Source: Avena insularis (lineage: Eukaryota; Streptophyta; Magnoliopsida; Poales; Poaceae). From it: a DNA stretch of 64,000 nucleotides. The notes under the pieces are model-generated. The model worked only from the letters and a program-made list of their open reading frames with translations, was not told the origin of the DNA and made no database searches. The stretch lies in NCBI GenBank assembly GCA_023614405.1, contig CM042697.1:470066792-470130791 (forward strand), written 5' to 3'. The position numbers and the translations under genes were made by a program. Of this stretch, positions 35,838 through 47,400 are shown piece by piece. How positions within the stretch are numbered: position 1 is the first letter of the stretch; each line of letters opens with the position of its first letter.

Positions 35838-37692
35838 TGTAGGGGTTCGTAGCATGGAAAACAAAAAAATTCTACCGCATGCAAACAAACAAGCCAAGAT
35901 CTATCTACTAGATTGTAGCAACGAGTCGATAGAGGAACGCACCCTCGAAGATTCCAAAGCGGTTAACGAGAGCAGATTCTCGTGGGTGATGTAGTCGTAC
36001 TCTTGCCGTTCTCAAGATCGCGTAGACGGTCCCTTGTTCTAGCAAGCAGCGGAGGTTGTAGCACTCTCCTCGCGATTTTGGCAGCACGACGACGTGGTAC
36101 CGGAAGTAGAGGGGAGATCTCGCAGGGCTTCGCCTTAATCCGGAGCGAGTATGGTGGACTATGAGAGAGGCCTTGGCGATCTAGGGTTTAGAGGGCACCA
36201 AGGGGCGGAGCTTGGACGGCGGCTAGGGCTTGGGGAAGCCCCAAGTCGGTGGCTAGGAGAAACCCTAGGGGCAGCGGCGACTTGCAGGAGGCCGGCGGCT
36301 AGGGCTAGGGTTTGGGTGGTGTTGGGTGTAGGCTAGAGGGGCACCCCTGCCCCTTCTTTTATAGGTGGGAGGGCGCCGGTTGGGAGGAGGGAGTCCTCCC
36401 CCAACTCGGCCTCCTTGGCCGGCGGGTGGAGGGAGGAGGACTTCCTCCCCAAGTAGGTTTCCTACTCTCCCTCCACCAAGCAAACTTGCCGTTTGACTTT
36501 TCAAATTGGCGTTTGACTTTTCAAACTAGGATTTGATTTCTCCCTTTATTTTGCCCAGCCATGATACCTAGTACATGATGCAACCATTCCACATTGTCAT
36601 GATACATTCATGTACCCTTCCTCTGGAGTCTTGGGACCTTCGAGACCCTTCTAGAACATTCCCGATGAAAACACCAGAATCATTCCCCAACTCCGAAACA
36701 GGACTTTCCTTATACGAATCTTATTCTCCGGACCATTCCGGATCTCCTCATGATATCCCGGATCCCATACGAGACTCTGAACAACATTCAGTCTCTTTCT
36801 CATCATTCCATAACTACTCAACAACATCGAATCCTTAAGTGTGTCTCCCTACGGTTCGTGAATTATGCGGACATGATCGAGACACTTCTCCGATCAATAA
36901 CCAATAGAGGAATCTGGAAATTCATATGGCTCCCACATATTTCTACGATTACTTTGCGATCGAATGAACCACTTACATACGATACCAATTTCCCTTTGTC
37001 TCACGATAGTTTACTTATCCGAGGTTTTGATCGTCGCTATCTCTGCATACCTAGTTCAACCTTGTTACCGATAAGTACTCTTTTCTCGTTCCCGTGATAT
37101 GTGATCCCTTGTGAGCCAGTCACATGCTTGCAAGCTAATTGGATGACATTCCACCGAGAGGGCCCAGAGTATATCTATCCGTCATATGGATGGACAAATC
37201 CCACTCTTGATCCATGTGTCTCAACCCATACTTTCCAAACACTCAACGCCACCTTTATAGCCACCCAGTTACGGTGTGGTGTTTGATGTCATCAAAGCAT
37301 CCTTCCGGTGATGGTGATAAGCATGATCTCATGGTCGAAGGAATTAGGTTACTATGTATCAGAAAGCTTATAGCAATTGAGCTATTAAAATGACTTGATC
37401 TTTATGCTACGCTTATCTATAGGAGTATGTCCATCATACCATTCTCCTAATGATATGATCTTGTTGTTAATAACATCTCAATGTTCATGATAGGGAAACC
37501 ACAATCATCTATTAACCAACAAGCTAGTATTATGAAGAGGCTTTACTAGGGACTCTAATTTAGTTTACAAATCACACAAGTATTAATGTTTCCTGGTTAA
37601 TATTGTTATAGCATGAATGTAAAACTTTATCATAAACACAAAGATATAATAATAACTACATTTATTATTGCCTCTAGGGCATATCTCCAACA
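35838..37692 (-). repeat. 5' LTR of the copia element, full length
   Basis: 1855 bp, beginning TGTTGGAGATATGCC and ending CGAACCCCTACA on the minus strand. It should carry the element's promoter. Confidence 0.9.
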
Positions 37693-37697
37693 CAGTA

Positions 37698-39194
37698 AGC
37701 CTCGATGATTTATTTTGCCTTAGAGTTCTTGTATCACTCTTATGCCATAATTAGTCATGTTTTGTTGCAAGCATGATTATGACAGTTATTGCTCTCTTGT
37801 TTGTCGCTCCCTCTCTATTGCTAGCCTTCACTTGCACTGAGTATGAGCTCTACTTGTGCATCCAACTCCCCAAAACCAATATTGCCAACAGTGTCCACCA
37901 TACCTACCTATTAGCATCATTTGCTATTTCAGTGCATATTCACTATGCCTCTTTTCTTCCAAATAAAATGTTTGTCTGCTTTGTGAAAGTTAGTTAGTAA
38001 AGCTCTTACGAACTTGATGGCACACTTTATTTCCTATAACTTAATAAAACTGAACCATTGTGACCTATCCATGAAAGTTATATGCTTGCAAATTATAGGC
38101 AGGGAATTAGCAGAACCGTGCTGTCACGGGGAACGCTTTCAACACTTATGGATATATATCCATTTGATATCATGCTCTTTTGTTTACGGATGTCGTAGGT
38201 GTGAAATAAAAGGGGATCTTGTGAGTTCATGGAGTTATATATATATGTGTCAGAGAAACACCTGGGCCGCTAGCCTAAGACATGCCTAATCATGGTGGAA
38301 ACTTGCAGCATCACCATAATGAGCAATATGTGAAGCATTTTCAATAAAAATCTATGCAAATAGTAAATAAAAAGATCGCTGAGATGCTCATTGTCTGCTT
38401 GCCTTGTCATTTTGGTTATGGGATAGCTCATCTACCATGTGCAATGGGTACCCTGTTGGCGGTTCTCTATGATACACATGTATTTACAATGACAAGAACT
38501 TATAGGTAACTAAAGTTGAGTAGCATGAGGAGCGTCCCTCGTATTCAAGGGACATGGGATTTCCAGTTTATGGTCTGTCAAGCATATAATTCAAATTGGA
38601 CCTCACTTTCACCTTAACCATCTAAAGATGCCTATGATAGGGGCAATAAGAGCTCAAAGCTAATGAGTACCTTACTTTTAGCATTTGGAAGCCTTTCAAA
38701 CTTTTCAAAAGCTTTTCACTTCCTTGTTGAGTCACCACTTATTCTATGAGCACCTTCTTGAGAACATAGTTGTCATTCTTGTGTTTGTCTCAAAACTTGG
38801 TTAATTATGTCATGACTTTGATGCTTGTATCTCTGATATCTTTACATCTAATCTTCACTTGAACTTCAGAGGTGCCTTGGCATTTATATTGTGCTCTACA
38901 AACAAAGGCAAGCGAGATACCACTCTATCATACCTTCTTATGACCATTGCAATGTTGCTTATGTTTATGTTCCATGCTACTTATTATTATTGAGTTGGTT
39001 TCTCTTTATAGCTTGCAATGACTATTGACTAGACTTAGTTGCGTACTTCTTATTATGAATGGTTTAAGTATCTACTCCTGTGCTGAGAATATATACATCA
39101 TATGAAGCAAATGTGTTCGTGAAAGTTCTTTTATCGCACTCAGTTTTCAACCGAATTGCTTGAGGACAAGTAATAATCTAAGCTTGGAGGGAGT
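37698..39194 (+). mobile_element. Distal internal DNA of unit B with polypurine tract
   Basis: Continues from 29953 after the copia insertion. It parallels 15744-17248 of unit A base for base over long stretches. It ends 'aatctaagcttggagggagt', a polypurine tract immediately before the last LTR. Non-coding. Confidence 0.8.
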
Positions 39195-40578
39195 TGATAC
39201 GTCCAAAACGTATCTACTTTCCCAAACACTTTGCTATTGTTTCTTCTCTAAACTTGTGTGATTTGGATACAACTAACATAGACTGATGATGTTTTTAGCA
39301 AAATTACCTTGGTGTCTAGTTTTTGTGCAGAAAATCAACTATCAGGAAAAATCCTGGAAAATATGCCAAAAATCATATTTCACCAGAAGATCCATGGAGC
39401 CAGAGTACGAGACGGAGTGGAGGCCTGAGAGGCCCACACCCCTGTCAGGTGCGGGCCAGGCCTGGCCGTGCCTGGGGGGTGCGGCCACCTCAGGCATCCC
39501 CTCGGCCTCCCTTTTCTCCTATAAGACGCCCCCTGACCTAAAAACCGAGGGGGGGTCATCGTTTTTCCAGAAAGAGTTCCGCTGCGCCGCCACCACCAGA
39601 AACCAAGATTTGAAACTAGAAACTCCGTTTTGGCACCCCGCCGGGACGGGGAATTTGGGGAGGATCATCACCATCGTCATCACCAACGCCTCTCCATCAA
39701 CTATCAATGTTTCCCTCATCCATGAGTGAATAATCCCCCGATGTAGGCTATGGGGATGGTAGGGATTGGATGAGTTCTATCATGTAATCGAATAAGATTG
39801 TTAGGGCATGGTGCCTAGTATCTCTATTAGTGCTATTTGACTTTGTTGCAACTTGTTGTGCTTAATGCTTGTCACTAGGGACCGAGTGCCATGATCTCAG
39901 ATCTGAACTTATTATTGAATCATTATGATAGTATTGTTTTGTGATCTTATCTGCAAGTTGTGTACACATATCATTGTCCGGATCCAAAGGCCCAAGTGAA
40001 AGAAATTGGGACAACCAGAGGGGGTGGCTATGATGTAAGGATCACATGTGTTCACAGAGTGTTAATGCTTTGCTCCGGTGCTCTATTAAAAGGAGCACCT
40101 TAATTGCCAGTAGTTTCCTTGAGGCCCCGCTGCAACGGGCTGGCTGGACAAAAGATGTTGTGCAAGTTCTTATTGCGAGCATGCATGACTATACATGGAG
40201 CACATGCCTATGATTGTTTAGTACTTGGATGCTTATTCTCATTTATCTGCAATTTCTCTAGATCTTGAAGTTACATGTTTAGACTCATCCATGCAACGCC
40301 CATCCATCCATCCCTATGCCTACCGCGCTCATATCCTACTGTTTGATACTACTATTACTATTGTTCCTATTTTGCTGCTGCTGTTTCTTGCTGTTGCTAC
40401 TACAAACTGTTGCTACTGATAAACTTCCGTGAGCAAGAACTATTTCCAGGTGTAGCTGAATTGACAACTCAGTTGTTAAGGCTTGCAAGTATTCTTTGGC
40501 TCCCCTTGTGTCGAATCAATAAATTGGGTAATACTACCCTCAAAGACTATTGCGATCCCCTATACTTGTGGGTCATCA
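39195..40578 (+). repeat. Last (3') LTR of the composite
   Basis: 1384 bp, TGATACGTCC...TCATCA, followed by the TSD TTAAT (40579-40583). Small differences from the middle LTR indicate age since insertion. Confidence 0.9.
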
Positions 40579-40583
40579 TTAAT

Positions 40584-40609
40584 ACGAAACCTTATACTTG
40601 ACAACCACA
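40584..40609 (+). repeat. Remaining end of the older LTR
   Basis: This sequence resumes the LTR broken at 14688 and ends ...GACAACCACA. The right border is judged only from the CA end. Confidence 0.45.
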
Positions 40610-42660
40610 TGGTGGAGTTGAGGACATAAGGAAAATACTTTATTTTGTAGGTTGCTTGAAAAATAAAATAGGATAAGTCTCTAGCCAATTCTCCGAGAGT
40701 TCTATATAAACCCTCGAGTCACCCTTGTGGAAAAAAACACTTGCTACACCACTCTGCACTTGGAGTACCAACGAGTTGTTACACACAAAGTTGTTACCAT
40801 CACACGCATGCCTCGAACAACACGCATCACGCCTACAACCATTAGCCTCCTCTACTGACATGACCAAAATTATGGATGTGCCATTATGATTTCAGAATAG
40901 AGAGCTAGCGAGCAGCAAGGCATCCCATCGGCTCCGCTTCCTCTTGATAATCGGTATTGTTTCTCCACAATCCTCAGTTTCGCTCATCTGCCTCCCATTA
41001 ATCCCCACTGATATCCCCCTGTTTAACTCATCCTCTTCCCCCACAACCCTAGCGCACCTTACCATCTCCAATCCCTCATCCCACTAACACAAAGGAAGTT
41101 ATCCGACCAAACGGTGCAACAATGGCCACCTTCTAGCTCCAAACCACTGTCAAGGATCTCCAGCCATTCGAGGTCCGCAAGGAAAATTCCCTACACATCT
41201 AGGCCTTCAGCCTGCGAAGGAGGAGGTGTCTGATGGCTTGTGCCTTCCTCGACGAAGGCTATGGCCACCGCCACGATCGCCACATGTACGACCTCGAGCA
41301 AAATGTTGACGGGACACTGATGGTCCGCTATGTCAACCCCAAGGACGCGACATTGCTATAAGACCAAGCCTACCACTGCGACTATGAGCTGGTGGTGTAC
41401 ACCCGCACCAACATGCACTCCCTATCGGGACCGGTTCCCTAACAACAGTAGATTCATCCACTACGTCATGCTGGTGCCGAAAGACCTATCGGTAGTGGCG
41501 GAGGTGGAGATGACAGAGGTGCGGTGGCGTTGGAGGAGGCGTCGCACCAACAGTAGTGCGGAACTAACATTTCTTTTTTTTAATTCAATATAAGAGCAAG
41601 CAAGCCGCCTCATTAAAAACCTTCCAGTCCCCTTAGGTACCCTGGTAAGGAAAAGAGTGCGTCAGAAACTTGCTGCGGCGATTTTACATGAACATTTCTA
41701 TCATCAATTCTGCTAGTATAGAGTATGCGTTTACTTGGATTGTAAACTTCTGCTCATATATTAATGAAAAATCATATTTTAGTTTATGATCCAGTAGTGT
41801 TCTGCTCGTAATCTTCTATTTTAGTTTCATTAGATAAGCACAACCTATTGTATTATTCAAGTTCCATCATAAGCCAACAATCAAACGCACCTAAACTTGG
41901 CCCCTTAGTGTCAAATACCGACGAACTTGGCCCCCTGGCGACAAATGCCAACAAACTCGAACCTGCGATCTAGGAAAATTAAATTTTCCTCTACCTCTAT
42001 ATTCCTCTCATCCATTAACGCGGATTTGGAATAATGAACAGTGCCATCGACCAGATACATGTTATTTCCGCTCTGCCTCAATGCAAAAAACTAGTCGTTG
42101 CGCATGCCATCAGCAAGATGCTTCTCGGTTACTATTTATTCCTTCCCAATTCGAACGATATGCTTGCCATTGGCACCTATATCTTCACATCCACAATCTA
42201 TATACCCATGCCATGGACGGGATCTATCTAAGGCTATGCAAGCTATGCTTCGAAGACCTTCCTATAAAAGCCACGAAGACGGAGGTTCTGTCCTAGGAGA
42301 GTCGGTTTTTCTAGGTGAAGGCCTGGCTTGAGAACTCGGGCTCCCTCCCAAAGTAGTATGACATCGACATCGTCCACGACATATTTGGATCGCCGATCGC
42401 CTTGAAGCATCGTGTCACCGTGCTTGTGTCTAACGTCCTTAGTAGGCCATCGCACATGGTTAGAGGACATGGTCACGGGCCGTTGGCGAGTAACAACGAG
42501 AGGTACACAAAGTATAAAAATCAGTTTGGGGTAGAATCTGAAGATGGAAAAGAAAAGAACCATCCGAGATGATGGTTATTGTGATCTAATCGTTGTATTT
42601 GTATCTGTAATGGTTTAATAAATCAAGAAATTTATGATCATTTTAGTTAGTTTCCATCTA
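40610..42660. other. Degraded intergenic DNA with an unrecognised gene-like block
   Basis: 41120-41540 is GC-richer and reads with in-frame stops through segments such as CAFLDEGYGHRHDRHMYDLE and VDGTLMVRYVNPKDATLL on the plus strand. I do not recognise a family. It could be a decayed gene fragment carried by a transposon. The rest shows no feature. Confidence 0.3.
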
Positions 42661-42664
42661 GTTT

Positions 42665-43515
42665 GTCATCAAACACCTAATGAGCAGTACTCACATTGGA
42701 CCAAAGCTAGGATCCAAGTTTTTTCTTTTCGGATTTAACATTCTTGTACCAATAGACACTTGCTTACGAGTGGGCACGGTCACCTGTACCATGTTAACGA
42801 GATCAGCAGAACGTGACCTGGATGCCTGTGTAGCCGTTCGGCATATGCCCAGAGCGACCGCGTCGGGGCTTGCGAGGCCCCATGGTGGACTTTCTTGAGC
42901 ATTCTTTCGACGCTTCTTACGCGGCTATGTGATGGATTCCTCGGATCACGCAGTCCCATCTAGCTAGTTCAATCGCCGGACACCTAAAATACATTACTCA
43001 TATTCGCTCTAAATTAAGCTCAAACTCGTGTCTTTCCATGAATCTGGCGTTCATGTACCAATAGACGCGTGCTTCCGAGTGGGCACGATCAACCTTACCA
43101 TGGCACCGAGATCAGCACAACTTGACCGGCATGGCCATTTAGCCGTTCGGCATATCCATAGTGGCCGCTACGAGGCTTGGGAGGGCTTAGGGATAGACTT
43201 TCTGGAGCGTTCTTTCGACGCTGTTGATGCGGCTACGTTTTAGGTCCCTTGGGTCCCATACTTCCGTCTAGTTCAATCAACAAACACCTAAAATGCATTA
43301 CTTACGTTCTCTCTAATCCGAGATCAAGTTGTGTCTTTCCATGAATCTAAAGTTTATGTACAATAGACACGTTCTTCCGAGTGGGTACGATCAATTGTAT
43401 CATGGTACCGAGATCAGCAGAACATGACCGACATGGTTATGTAGCCGTTCGGCATGCCTAGAACGGCCTGTGTCGAGGCTTGCGACGCCTCGGAGATAGA
43501 CTTTGTTGACTGTTA
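42665..43515. repeat. Tandem triplication, about 305-bp unit
   Basis: Three head-to-tail copies. The marker 'gtaccaatagacacttgcttacgagtgggcac' recurs at about 42747, 43055 and 43357 (spacing 308 and 302). Each copy then has an 'accgagatcagca-aac-tgaccg' block, a 'tagccgttcggcat' block and a 'ggcttgcgaggcc...gac(t)ttctt-gagc-ttctttcgacgc' block. The third copy is cut short at about 43510. The unit is not recognised. Confidence 0.8.
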
Positions 43516-44454
43516 TATTCCCGCTGCTAACGGGACTAAGTGTTGGGTTCGGCACGTCAAAAGGAATACAAATCTAATTATTTTCGGCTTCGCTATTGGG
43601 TTGTGTGCTTGGTCCCACATGTTAGAAGGCAACATATCTATTTATTTCCATTGCTGCTGACGGGCAGAGAGGAGATCCCACATGTAAGAAAACGAGTCAA
43701 ACAATTGACAAGCAAGCACAACGTAATGGGCCCGGCGTCATGTCTGCGCAGGGGCACAGACATAATGAAACCGTGTCGGCTTGCCCGATTCATAGTGGCA
43801 TAGTCCCAATTTCTGGGTGAACTAGGGCATGTAATAAACCCTATATTCTATTAGAAACTTAGATTTATGGAAAATCAGGAAAATCCGATAAATATATTAT
43901 CTTTCATTTGAACAACTTAACAATCGTTTAAAATATCGATAGTAAAAGTTCAAGAAGTCCTACTGCACATTTACTAGGCCATGAATTCAAAATAGAACTT
44001 AAAATCCCTAGGGCAGTGGTTGCATATCTTCAAATAAATATCACAAAAACACAGTTCTTTTTTGGAAATGAAAAAAAAAACAGTTCTAGTGGGAATTTTA
44101 TCATATCCCCGTATTCCATGAAACCTATGGATTTATCTTGTATGTATGTCACGTGATGCCACCTAGACTTCCCCATAAATACACAAAATATGCACAAGGA
44201 AGCACAAGGCCCCTCAAATAGTAGCGTGCAAAAGTTAGCATGTGGAGATTATAATTGTCTGAAATAAAGCGTTCCAAATTAACAGAATCAGCATGATTAT
44301 CCCATGCTGTTGGTAGCTGATAATACTCCATTTTTAAAGATCAACTGATCAAAAACAGTCAACCGTAACCACAATAGGTAGCGATCGTGTTGCATTAGAC
44401 GATTATGATGCAAGAAATGTAACACGATCAATGTTCACATGGCAATCATCCAGT
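43516..44454. other. Downstream flank of PEX1-like gene
   Basis: AT-rich, no coding support. It probably includes the PEX1-like 3' untranslated region. No clear polyadenylation signal was fixed. Confidence 0.35.
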
Positions 44455-47400
44455 TCAAGAAGGGTCATCCAGTCTCTGTTTCTTTGAAAGAGGCCCAGCA
44501 CAGTTTGTCATCCCCTGGATCGCTGGAGCTGTACCATCATTTGCAGATTAAGTTAGAACCAAACTGGTATTAAAACATGTTCTAAAGATAAATGAACAGT
44601 TGAAGTAGATGTTAATATCAAGACAGTGGAGCTGAATTAAGCATGAAAATTGTCTGATTTTTTAAACAGCAACAGCCTCTATCAGAATAGCTAGCTGGCT
44701 CCCTTGCAAAAACAGGTGCCAACATTAACAATTAGCTGAAAAAATTAGTTCTGACAGAATGAAAATTCTCAGAAACCGGCCCAGGTATCATCATGCACAT
44801 AGAAATGAAAGGAAAAGCTGTTTGGGTAAGAATAAAGATAAAAACCTGAATCAAATGTTCCCCAACGGCATCCCATGACAGCTTCAGTGCAGCTGAGTGG
44901 CAGAAAATGTGCTTGTCAAGTCTCCCAAGCTGTAGGAGTTGTGGACTCATCAACTGCCACCACCTGCCGAACTCAGCAACGCAGCACTACTTCAGTGAAA
45001 CATCCAATAGGGTGTGCCGTACTATACATATTCCAGTGATTAGCGATATAATTAGAACTAACCTGGCAGCAACACATACATGCACCTGCTTGTCAAGGTT
45101 ATCCAACTGCATGCAGAGCTGTAACATGATCAAGAGGACATCATTAAGAATGAAAGATGAAAAACAAGAGGAGTATACAAGGTTTTCTATAGACACATAC
45201 TTCATTTACCAATGGGTGATCTCCTACTATGTCAAACCTGTCAATGAACAACAGGGAAGGTCTCTCACACGTAGCTCTGAGGAAGAAGTCTGATATCTGA
45301 AATTTCAAGAATATTGAGTAACACTCAATCCAAATTTACAGAAAATACATTAGCATAAAATCATCAAATACGCTCTGTCTTTACCGCCACAACTCCAACA
45401 CGGTTGTACTGGCAACTTTCCAAGGTTGAGAGAACGGCACGCAGCAAATGAACTGGCAACTTTCCACGTCTGGGAATTCCACCCATAGAGTACAACATTT
45501 GGTGTGCTCCAACGGTTATTGTCTGCATTGTATGGCGGCGTCATCAAACGCCGGAGAATGGCTCCAGCGTTATCCCACCCTTCCTGCTCTTCTTCTGGTC
45601 CACAGAACAATGTATCACTGACCCGTGAATGAATACCTGGTTCTACCAGCGATCTCCACCTTAAAATGTATAAAAAAATTCTATAAGTTAAAGGTGGCAC
45701 ACAAGCAATGTTTACTGTGTAGAATCTTGCAAGGTGCATGTGCACTAGTACATAAAAAGCTATACAAGAATTTTTCTAACCTTGCTCCAGCAATGATAAA
45801 GTTTGATGTGTCAATTGGCTCGTCAAAGGTGAGCTTAAGCTGTAGAAGACGTCAGATTAGCTATGCGTAAATTAAATTAACTAGGAGGATCATTTGTTAA
45901 CGGTTACCTGTGCGGCTATCACATCAGTGATGCGGCTGTAGCCTCTTCCGACTTCAGGTGCAGCATCATCAAACTTATCGATAAATAGCACGTATGGTTC
46001 TCTGTCTGCAAACAACTTGTTAACCTAAAATATGCGAGAACTAAAGTTAAAATGGGTTATTGATTAATCTACCAAGTTGAATATGTGCATAAGAAAAAAC
46101 CTACAGCTGCTACAGAGTCACCAGGATAATCTTTTATCAACTGTTGTGCATTGGTGGACTTAAATCTCATGTTCAGAGCGCAAGCAACTCCCCAGGCAAT
46201 TGCTTCTTTTTGGTAAGGGCCATAAAGGATGACCGAGCACTTGCCACGGATTGGTTGCTTCAAGTTCCTATAGCTCAGAAATTTCTATAGAGAGGAAAAC
46301 ATGTGTCCGTTATTTACCAGTGTAATTGCACATATTATATAGTTCTTGGTACAATATACAAGTTACCTTTGCAATGCATTCAACCAATGGAGACATGCTT
46401 GCCAGTCCCACTACTGCTGACTCTGGTGGATTTTGAACAATCGGATGGAAGATGGGATGATGAAGGTTCACTCCCATCTGACTGTCTTTCACACCTTGCC
46501 TCACATGTACCCTTGTACTTTTAGCCAAGATGGCTGCAATTTCAAACAAGTTATTGAACTGTGTTATTTGAAAACTCATTTAAATATTAGATGGAAGACT
46601 GATAAAAGTTTTAGCTAACCTGTGGCCATTGGCAGTATGCCAATGACTACAAATTCTCCAAGCTTCTCCCTGTTTCTCCACAGAGAAAATTTCATATTCA
46701 AGTAAACGATTCCAACCTGTCCAACACAAAGTGGAGGGCGTGTAAAGATTTCCCTCTCTGCACATGCCCTTAACTCGCAACAAAATGAGTGATGCCGCCT
46801 AAAACTGATACACATGTAGTACCTACAGACACCTCTTTGCGTCCCCTGTTCTTCCCCACCCAGCAAACCAAGCCAAAGTTGATAATGTCTACACCCTGTA
46901 CTTGTGTTGTCGATATTCACTGATAAGTACATATTGATCCTACAATACACTATGGGACTCAATCGATATCGTTATAGTTGTCATTATTTTCAGATTTACA
47001 ATGTATTTCCATTTTATATGCACGTCTCAGTACAATGATTCAGATTTAAGATAATTGAATAGCTGCAGCCATAGGCGTCGTTGGTTGGTGTTCCACTGCA
47101 AACAAAACAATCAGAGAAATATTCCAACTAAATTAACAGTGGTAGCATTACTGATTCTCATGTATACTGAGCTCCTAGCAGACTTGCGCAACCATATGTG
47201 TCAAACAACTAATTGGGAGATAATACAGACTGAACAAAAAAATCACATATAACACTTCGGTGTCAAGTGATTTGGAATGAGAACTACCTACAATATCATA
47301 ATACATATACTGCTAAATCATAACCACAGATAAGATGGTTATAATATCATAATTTCATAATATAGTCTCACTGAAATCTTTTGGTGACTGTAGTGGTATT

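Larger units (their letters stand above)
29954..37692 (-). mobile_element. Angela/BARE/WIS-type copia retrotransposon
   Basis: 7.7 kb, minus strand. LTRs: 35838-37692 (5') and 29954-30660 (3', internally deleted). LTR ends are TGTTGGAGATATGCC... and ...CGAACCCCTACA. The exact 5-bp TSD is CAGTA (29949-29953 and 37693-37697). The 5' LTR is followed by the tRNA-iMet primer-binding site TGGTATCAGAGC (minus strand, 35824-35835). The coding order is gag, protease, integrase, reverse transcriptase, RNase H, as in copia elements. Several breaks make it non-functional. Confidence 0.93.
14689..40578 (+). mobile_element. Composite Gypsy-type retrotransposon, LTR-int-LTR-int-LTR
   Basis: Three LTRs of one family begin TGATACGT(C/G)CAAAA and end ...GTGGGTCATCA: 14689-15613 (truncated), 17249-18629 and 39195-40578. 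The outer ends are flanked by the exact duplication TTAAT (14684-14688 and 40579-40583), so the whole 25.9 kb behaves as one insertion. The middle LTR has a polypurine tract on its left and a primer-binding region on its right, so it serves as 3' LTR of unit A and 5' LTR of unit B. This is the product expected from unequal recombination between sister elements, or from tandem integration. After the nested insertions are subtracted, unit B has about 6.9 kb of internal DNA. Confidence 0.88.

Noticed and set aside
41120..41600. Plus-strand gene with segments such as VDGTLMVRYVNPKDATLL
   Set aside because: In-frame stops and no recognised family; kept only as an unassigned block.
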